Positions 1 to 4,547 of a stretch of DNA of 10,978 nt are shown here, in pieces. Position numbers and translations under genes: made by a program. The notes beneath the pieces are model-generated. The model did not search any database. It saw only the letters and a list, made by a program, of their open reading frames with translations, and was not told the DNA's origin. Each line of letters begins with the position of its first letter. Within the stretch, counting starts at the first letter, position 1. The stretch comes from Bacteroidales bacterium UBA5197 (GTDB lineage: Bacteria > Bacteroidota > Bacteroidia > Bacteroidales > Lentimicrobiaceae). Location of the stretch: positions 1 to 10,978 of the forward strand of contig DHVX01000047.1 of assembly GCA_002412885.1 (NCBI GenBank), given 5' to 3'.

Positions 1-809
1 CCGAACACCCGGCCAACCGTTTGCGGAGCAATTCCTAATCCGGAGCAAACACCGGAAGTAATTGTATTTGAGGAAGTAACAAAAGGATATGTGCCAAAAT
101 CAACATCGAGCATTGTGCCCTGTGCACCTTCAGCCAGAATTCTTTTTCCTTCTTTAAGACTCTTATTCAGGAAGATTTCACTATCGATCATCGGAATATC
201 TGAAATATAGCGAAGACCTTCGAACCACTCTTTTTCGTAAGAATCTGGATCCATATTTTCAATTTTCATTATTTCCGGATCAGGATTATAAGACTGAATA
301 ATTCTGAGGTGCTGTTCTTTCTGCGCATTGAACTTCTGCATAAAATCCGGTGAATTTACATCACCAATGCGTAACCCATGCCGTGCCGTTTTATCGGTAT
401 ATGCGGGCCCTATGCCCTTTAAAGTTGAGCCTATTTTTGATGCTCCTTTTGCAGCTTCCTGCACTGTATCAAGAAGGCGATGCGTAGGGACAATAAGGTG
501 AGCCCGTTTTGAAATCAACAAATTGACAGTCGGCTCAGCGCCTCTTTCCCTAAGTTTCTTAATTTCTTTGGCCAGCGTACACGGGTCAATAATAACTCCG
601 TTACCAATGACATTGATTTTTTCAGGATGAAAAATTCCACTGGGAATGGTATGCAGTACATGCTTCATACCATTAAATTCCAGTGTGTGTCCGGCATTCG
701 GACCACCCTGAAAACGTGCGATAATATCATAATCAGGGGTTAGTACATCTGTAATTTTCCCTTTACCTTCATCTCCCCACTGGAGACCCAACAATACGTC
801 AATTTTCAT
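1..809 (-). CDS. purA: Adenylosuccinate synthase, 3' end cut by the window edge
   Basis: This cytoplasmic enzyme catalyses the first committed step from IMP to AMP: IMP + aspartate + GTP gives adenylosuccinate, GDP and phosphate. The 269 visible codons begin MKIDVLLGLQWGDEGKGK. The GDEGKGK P-loop lies at residues 12-18 with the catalytic Asp13, and GGPNAGHT carries His41, the same numbering as the E. coli enzyme. Further family blocks are visible: STLKGIGPAYTDK in the middle and GAQGTMLDVDFGTYPFVTSSNT near the edge. Family members have about 420-430 residues, so roughly the last 155, including the guanine-recognition part, lie outside the window. The ATG at 807-809 is where the family normally starts. 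The gene follows the Fur-like gene after 271 bases and probably has its own promoter. Identification is secure. Confidence 0.97.
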   Translation of the reverse strand, partial: MKIDVLLGLQWGDEGKGKITDVLTPDYDIIARFQGGPNAGHTLEFNGMKHVLHTIPSGIFHPEKINVIGNGVIIDPCTLAKEIKKLRERGAEPTVNLLISKRAHLIVPTHRLLDTVQEAAKGASKIGSTLKGIGPAYTDKTARHGLRIGDVNSPDFMQKFNAQKEQHLRIIQSYNPDPEIMKIENMDPDSYEKEWFEGLRYISDIPMIDSEIFLNKSLKEGKRILAEGAQGTMLDVDFGTYPFVTSSNTITSGVCSGLGIAPQTVGRVF

Positions 810-839
810 TTTCCAAGGTTAATGTATAAACACAATGAA

Positions 840-866
840 GGTGAAGACCAGTATAAAGGCTTCACC
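840..866 (-). other. Hairpin in the purA 5' leader
   Basis: Read on the minus strand, GGTGAAG and CTTCACC form a perfect 7-bp stem, extended by two further C-G pairs past a one-base bulge, around an 8-base loop. It starts about 30 bases upstream of the purA ATG. No T-run follows, so it is not a standard terminator. If transcription starts at the promoter proposed at 917-949, the hairpin lies within the mRNA leader. Its function is unknown; it resembles no riboswitch that I recognise. Confidence 0.35.
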
Positions 867-916
867 TAAAGTTCTCCGGCTTTAATCCTTATGTCCGGGC
901 AAATAGCCTGACAAGA

Positions 917-949
917 CAAAAATACGAAATCCGGCGTACGTGCAGGCAA
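917..949 (-). promoter_or_regulatory. Candidate purA promoter (Bacteroidota type)
   Basis: On the minus strand TATTTTTG (917-924) matches the Bacteroidota -7 consensus TAnnTTTG exactly. A TTG (947-949), the usual -33 core, lies 22 bases upstream. This would give a leader of about 100 bases. A second exact -7 match, TACTTTTG, overlaps the -33 at 947-954, so two tandem starts are possible. Such short AT-rich motifs also arise by chance. Confidence 0.4.
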
Positions 950-1080
950 AAGTAAAGAATAAAAAAGCAAGAAATGAAAACTTTTATTTTCGTTCAACTC
1001 CATATTCACAGCTTAGCTTTTATCATCAATAAAAAGCACAGCAATTGAAGCAATGACTTATTTGGGAATCAATGGATCCG

Positions 1081-1605
1081 TTAATTACCGATTACAGGAG
1101 GAGATTTCTTTTCAGGATCTGAAACACCATCGTCTTGCAGCGGAGCATTCAGATACCCGAAAAATGTCAGAGAATGGCTTGTAATTGTTACACCGAGCAA
1201 CCGCTCAACCGATGTTTGAATTTCCTGCATCCGGGGGTCGCAAAATTCCAATACAGATCCATTTTCGAGGTTGATAAAATGGTCATGCTGTTTGAATCGG
1301 AATGAACGCTCAAACTGTGAACAATTGCTACCGAACTGATGCTTGGTTACAAGATTGCAATTTTGCAGCAATTCAATAGTGTTGTATAAAGTGGCTCTGC
1401 TCACTCTATACTTGTTGTTCTTCATTTGAATATAGAGAGTTTCGATGTCAAAGTGACCTTCGGTTTCATATATCTCTTTCAGAATGGTATATCGCTCAGG
1501 TGTCTTGCGATGTCCATGACTTTCAAGGTAGTCGGTAAATATTTTCTTTACCGTTTCATGATTCATTCTGTCATTATCTCTCATCTGTGTTGTCTTCTTT
1601 GACAT
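1081..1605 (-). CDS. Fur-family metal-dependent transcription regulator lacking the structural CxxC motifs
   Basis: The product is a 174-residue DNA-binding protein of the Fur/PerR/Zur superfamily. The winged helix includes HRKTPERYTILKEIY and the recognition helix SRATLYNTIELL at about 69-80. Regulatory metal ligands line up with E. coli Fur: His51 (H33), Glu99 (E81), His107-Asp108-His109 and His144 in TSHSLTFFG. The structural zinc motif, normally HDHLICxxCG, reads HDHFINLENG here: both Cys are Asn (112 and 115). The second CxxC near the C-terminus is also absent and is replaced by an acidic, proline-containing tail. I chose the ATG at 1603-1605; another at 1564-1566 is equally possible. 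The ATG at 1660-1662 would add an atypical hydrophobic extension. The gene lies between rel and purA. The metal or signal sensed cannot be told from sequence. The family is certain. Confidence 0.92.
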   Translation of the reverse strand: MSKKTTQMRDNDRMNHETVKKIFTDYLESHGHRKTPERYTILKEIYETEGHFDIETLYIQMKNNKYRVSRATLYNTIELLQNCNLVTKHQFGSNCSQFERSFRFKQHDHFINLENGSVLEFCDPRMQEIQTSVERLLGVTITSHSLTFFGYLNAPLQDDGVSDPEKKSPPVIGN

Positions 1606-1688
1606 TTTATGCATTATAGCATGAATTAATGAAATTATCCGATTGAAAACCGGGCTTGCCAAAAACTGGTTAAAATTAATAATTTTTC

Positions 1689-1717
1689 TTATTGCTATTT
1701 GGTATAAATAAAAATAA
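1689..1717. promoter_or_regulatory. Candidate operator: 29-bp interrupted dyad upstream of the Fur-like gene
   Basis: The segment has the symmetry TTATT-N2-TATTT-N5-AAATA-N2-AATAA, centred on 1703, with all 10 positions of each outer and inner block paired. It lies 84 bases upstream of the chosen start. It is next to a near-consensus -7 element on the minus strand (1671-1678, TAATTTTA) and would cover its -33 region. Fur proteins often repress their own genes through AT-rich dyads, so this is a reasonable autoregulatory site. The high AT content raises the odds of chance symmetry. Confidence 0.3.
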
Positions 1718-1786
1718 TTAGTTCTGCTGCTACAAAAACAGGTGCATATATCAGTTTTTTAAGAACGTATACCCTTGTCTATCAAT

Positions 1787-1813
1787 ATTTTGAAAAATTT
1801 AAACTTTCAAAAT
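1787..1813. repeat. AT-rich 9-bp perfect inverted repeat downstream of rel
   Basis: ATTTTGAAA (1787-1795) and TTTCAAAAT (1805-1813) are perfect complements separated by 9 bases. The repeat begins 42 bases after the rel stop codon. The stem is too AT-rich to be a strong terminator and no clear T-run follows. It may be a weak 3' end for rel or a protein-binding site in the leader of the Fur-like gene. Confidence 0.3.
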
Positions 1814-1855
1814 CCGGAAGCATAATTATACAAAAAAAACTACCTGAAAACTCAT

Positions 1856-4090
1856 TTATGCCTTTTGTCCGGCTTTATATCCAAGTCTGAAAGCACCTTC
1901 AACTCCTTTAACCTGCTTAAGTTGGGATATCAGTTTGTTAATTTCTTCGGTATCATGCACCAGTATCATAATGGTGGCTTCGTAAACCTCACCGGTTGAA
2001 TCGATATGGAACGACCTGATATTCAGTCCCAGTGTTTCAGCAATAACTTTGGTAATATCGTTAATCAGTCCCAAACGGTCGAATCCTGACACTCTGATTC
2101 CTGTAAGAAAGGTTGAAGCTTCACGGTTTGACCAATTGGTTTTTACAATCCGGTTTCCGTATTTCGACATCAGAGTAATTGCTTCCGAACAATTGGTGCG
2201 ATGAATCCAGATATCGCCATCACCAGCCATAAACCCGATCACTTCGTCGCCAGGAATGGGGTTACAACAATCTGAGATACGATAGTTTAAATCTTCATCA
2301 GGGGCTATTCCTGATCTGGCTTTAAGTTTTTCACGAACATCTTCTGACAATCTGGTTGGCAACTGAGGTTTTGTTCTTCCGAAAGGTCGGGTGATAATAT
2401 TAAGCCAGCTCCCTTTATCGCTTTGTGAAATACAGTCTTTCACATCCTTCAGACTGATTTCGTCCATAGCGGCTTTGTAAAACAGATCGTTGGGCGAACT
2501 AAATTTATTGCATTCCTGAAGTTTCTGCAATTTGATTTTGGTCATTTCTTCACCCAACTCCAGAAAAATGGCTTCAAGTTTTTTACGTCCCTCCTCGGCA
2601 TGCTTTTTCTTTTTGTCTTTTAAAGCTTCCTTAATAAACGATCTGGCTTTTGCTGTTACAGCAAAATCAATCCACTCGTCACGTGGTTGCTGCTTATTTG
2701 ATGTAATAATCTCTATCTGGTCACCAGAATTCAAAACATGGTTGAGTGAAACAAGCCTGTGATTTACTTTAGCTCCAATGGCATGATTTCCTATTTCTGA
2801 ATGAATATTGTATGCGAAATCAATGGCAGTAGATTTGGCAGGAAGTGTTTTAATATCTCCTTTGGGAGTGAAAAGAATAATTTCGTCAGCAAATAGGTTG
2901 AGTTTAAATTCGTCGAGAAAGGTAAGAGCATTGGAATCGGGAGCTTGCAGAAGTTCTTTTATCTTGCTAAGCCAGCGGTCAATACCACTCTCTGTGAGTG
3001 ATTTTTCCTTATATTTCCAGTGGGCAGCATACCCCTTTTCGGCAATCTCATTCATGCGTCTGGTTCTGATCTGCACTTCAACCCATTGGCCGGTGTGACT
3101 CATAACTGTGGTATGAAGAGACTCATATCCATTGGCTTTGGGGCTGGACACCCAGTCGCGGAGGCGATTTTGCTTCGGGCTATAATAATCAGTTACAATC
3201 GAGTAAGCTTGCCAGCACTGGTATTTTTCATTCTCAAATTCCGTATCAATAATTATTCTGATGGCAAACAAATCAAAAACCTCCTCAAATGGAATCTGTT
3301 TTGTTTTCATCTTCTGCCAGATGGAATAGATGGACTTTTCACGACCAATTATCTCAAACTGTAAACCATGGGTTGCCAATGCCTTTTTAATGGGATAAAT
3401 AAATTTGCTGATAAATTTTGATCGTATCGCTGCTGATTCTTCGAGCTTGGAAGCTATGGTGGCATAAACTTCGGGCTCGGTATATTTCAACGCGAGATCT
3501 TCAAGCTCACTTTTTATGGCATAAAGCCCAAGCCGGTGTGCAAGCGGGGCAAAAAGATAAATGGTTTCAGATGCAATCTTCAGTTGTTTCTCCTGAATCA
3601 TTGCATCAAGTGTCCGCATGTTATGCAATCTGTCGGCAAGCTTGATCAATATAACCCGGACATCATCGGAGAGGGTAAGAAGTATTTTACGGAAATTCTC
3701 AGCCTGTGCCGATGCAGATGATTGGTCAAAAATTTCTTTTATTTTGGTGAGACCATCGATGATTGATGCGATTTTATCGCCAAACATCTGCCTGATATCC
3801 TCAATGGTGTAATTGGTATCTTCAACCACATCGTGCAAAAGGGCACAAATAATTGAAGTTTCGCCAAGCCCTATTTCGCCGGCTACAATTCTTGCTACTT
3901 CAATGGGATGATAAATATAAGGTTCGCCACTTTTCCGGCGCATATCCTTATGAGCTGTTACAGCAAGGTTAAATGCCTTGCGTACCATACGTTTGTTCTT
4001 CTGTTCACCAGCCTTTCCCCATGCATTCAGCAGGTTACGGTATCTTTTAAGGATTTCTTTGCGTTCAGCTTCCAGATTAATGACATACAT
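1856..4090 (-). CDS. rel: Bifunctional (p)ppGpp synthetase/hydrolase (RelA/SpoT family)
   Basis: This 744-residue cytoplasmic protein makes (p)ppGpp from ATP plus GTP/GDP and degrades it, controlling the stringent response. The hydrolase (HD) domain is intact: His61, His86-Asp87 with Glu90-Asp91 in ALLHDVVEDT, and LADRLHNM at 151-158. The synthetase domain has GREKSIYS (249-256), Asp273, NGYESLHT (320-327) and Glu338 in VEVQIRT. Its charge motif, RLRD at 309-312, is a variant of the RxKD of bifunctional Rel rather than the ExDD of RelA. The regulatory half follows: TGS (about 402-462), a helical region, a Cys-rich segment DCCNPIPGDE with HRTNC (607-634), and ACT (about 662-737). All features indicate that both activities are present. 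The gene lies upstream of the Fur-like gene on the same strand and diverges from the T9SS protein gene. Confidence 0.96.
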   Translation of the reverse strand: MYVINLEAERKEILKRYRNLLNAWGKAGEQKNKRMVRKAFNLAVTAHKDMRRKSGEPYIYHPIEVARIVAGEIGLGETSIICALLHDVVEDTNYTIEDIRQMFGDKIASIIDGLTKIKEIFDQSSASAQAENFRKILLTLSDDVRVILIKLADRLHNMRTLDAMIQEKQLKIASETIYLFAPLAHRLGLYAIKSELEDLALKYTEPEVYATIASKLEESAAIRSKFISKFIYPIKKALATHGLQFEIIGREKSIYSIWQKMKTKQIPFEEVFDLFAIRIIIDTEFENEKYQCWQAYSIVTDYYSPKQNRLRDWVSSPKANGYESLHTTVMSHTGQWVEVQIRTRRMNEIAEKGYAAHWKYKEKSLTESGIDRWLSKIKELLQAPDSNALTFLDEFKLNLFADEIILFTPKGDIKTLPAKSTAIDFAYNIHSEIGNHAIGAKVNHRLVSLNHVLNSGDQIEIITSNKQQPRDEWIDFAVTAKARSFIKEALKDKKKKHAEEGRKKLEAIFLELGEEMTKIKLQKLQECNKFSSPNDLFYKAAMDEISLKDVKDCISQSDKGSWLNIITRPFGRTKPQLPTRLSEDVREKLKARSGIAPDEDLNYRISDCCNPIPGDEVIGFMAGDGDIWIHRTNCSEAITLMSKYGNRIVKTNWSNREASTFLTGIRVSGFDRLGLINDITKVIAETLGLNIRSFHIDSTGEVYEATIMILVHDTEEINKLISQLKQVKGVEGAFRLGYKAGQKA

Positions 4091-4108
4091 AATACCGACC
4101 TGCAGTTT

Positions 4109-4136
4109 GAAAATTATAAATGGTTGCGATCTTCAA
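4109..4136 (-). promoter_or_regulatory. Candidate rel promoter
   Basis: On the minus strand TTG (4134-4136), 17 bases, then TAATTTTC (4109-4116), which is one base off the Bacteroidota -7 consensus TAnnTTTG. The expected transcript would have a leader of roughly 12-15 bases before the ATG at 4088-4090. Confidence 0.35.
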
Positions 4137-4157
4137 CACCTCGTGAAACATTTTTAT

Positions 4158-4171
4158 CAATTGATTATCAA
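4158..4171. promoter_or_regulatory. Palindromic box 1 upstream of rel
   Basis: CAATTGATTATCAA contains the perfect dyad TTGAT-T-ATCAA. It is paired with box 2 (4204-4217), with which it shares 13 of 14 bases in the same orientation. It lies about 20 bases upstream of the proposed rel -33 element. It may be an operator; the half-sites recall the FNR/CRP family but the one-base spacer does not fit FNR sites. Confidence 0.35.
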
Positions 4172-4203
4172 CACATTGAAAAGACGATGATTTCCAATAC
4201 AGA

Positions 4204-4217
4204 CAATTGATAATCAA
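4204..4217. promoter_or_regulatory. Palindromic box 2 upstream of rel
   Basis: CAATTGATAATCAA contains the perfect dyad TTGAT-A-ATCAA and repeats box 1 with one change at the dyad centre. The two boxes are 46 bases apart start to start. Confidence 0.35.
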
Positions 4218-4253
4218 GCATTTGCTGCATGCCCCACTATTCAGGGAATTTAG

Positions 4254-4433
4254 CATGAAATAAAAAATCAAGGCACTATTGATCTTCACAAAGATAAAGA
4301 AATTACCATTGTAGGAAACACTTTAAATGTGAGGCTTGTTCATAGCATTACAGGTAAGAGCGTTGCTGCTTTGCTACAATCACCTGTCTTGAGTCGCGAC
4401 AAAAAGACGATCATTATTAAGCAATATTCCTGA
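4254..4433 (+). pseudogene. Possible gene remnant: 59-codon open frame without a start
   Basis: Directly after a TAG (4251-4253) the frame stays open to a TGA at 4431-4433. The translation is protein-like: it includes EITIVGNTLNVRLVHS and ITGKSVAALLQSP, with alternating hydrophobic residues as in a beta-sandwich. ITGKSVAAL loosely recalls the strand-turn in T9SS type A sorting domains. There is no ATG and no upstream coding sequence, so a decayed fragment is the only coding interpretation. An open frame of this length can easily be chance. Confidence 0.15.
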
Positions 4434-4506
4434 TTAAATAAAACGATGCACGACAAATTACGGTATTGTTTTTGTTCGGATTTCCTGATTTTCGCGGATA
4501 AATAAC

Positions 4507-4514
4507 TACCTTTG
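4507..4514 (+). promoter_or_regulatory. Candidate -7 element for the T9SS protein gene
   Basis: TACCTTTG matches TAnnTTTG exactly and ends 33 bases before the ATG at 4548. A TTG at 4472-4474 is too far away (32 bases) for an ideal -33. The TTG of this element is also an in-frame start-like codon (4512-4514). If the element is the promoter, that codon is upstream of the transcript and cannot be the start. Confidence 0.4.
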
Positions 4515-4547
4515 AATACCAAAGAAATTCAGGAACACCACTACACT

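Larger units (their letters stand above)
4091..4547. other. 457-base spacer between divergent rel and the T9SS protein gene
   Basis: No convincing gene lies here. The left third contains the likely rel promoter and two palindromic boxes. The centre has a 59-codon open frame on the plus strand with no start codon (4254-4433). The right end holds the -7 element for the T9SS gene. Weak open frames on the minus strand (4077-4289 and 4340-4522) overlap the neighbouring coding starts and resemble nothing known. Confidence 0.6.

Noticed and set aside
1606..1662. Upstream ATG extending the Fur-like protein by 19 residues
   Set aside because: The extra residues are atypical for the family, whose N-terminus normally lies close to the HRKTPERY helix; the 1605 or 1566 ATG fits better.
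2532..3812. Plus-strand open frames inside rel
   Set aside because: They are antisense to a full-length, strongly conserved coding region and their translations resemble nothing known.
4158..4217. FNR binding sites
   Set aside because: FNR sites have four bases between TTGAT and ATCAA; here there is only one.
4340..4522. Minus-strand 60-codon open frame with an ATG in the spacer upstream of the T9SS gene
   Set aside because: It covers the T9SS gene promoter element, shows no recognisable domain, and its length is within chance expectation.
4512..4547. TTG start at 4512 giving a 904-residue version of the T9SS protein
   Set aside because: It puts 12 polar residues before the signal peptide, and the TTG is part of the candidate -7 promoter element. 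The ATG at 4548 gives a normal signal peptide.
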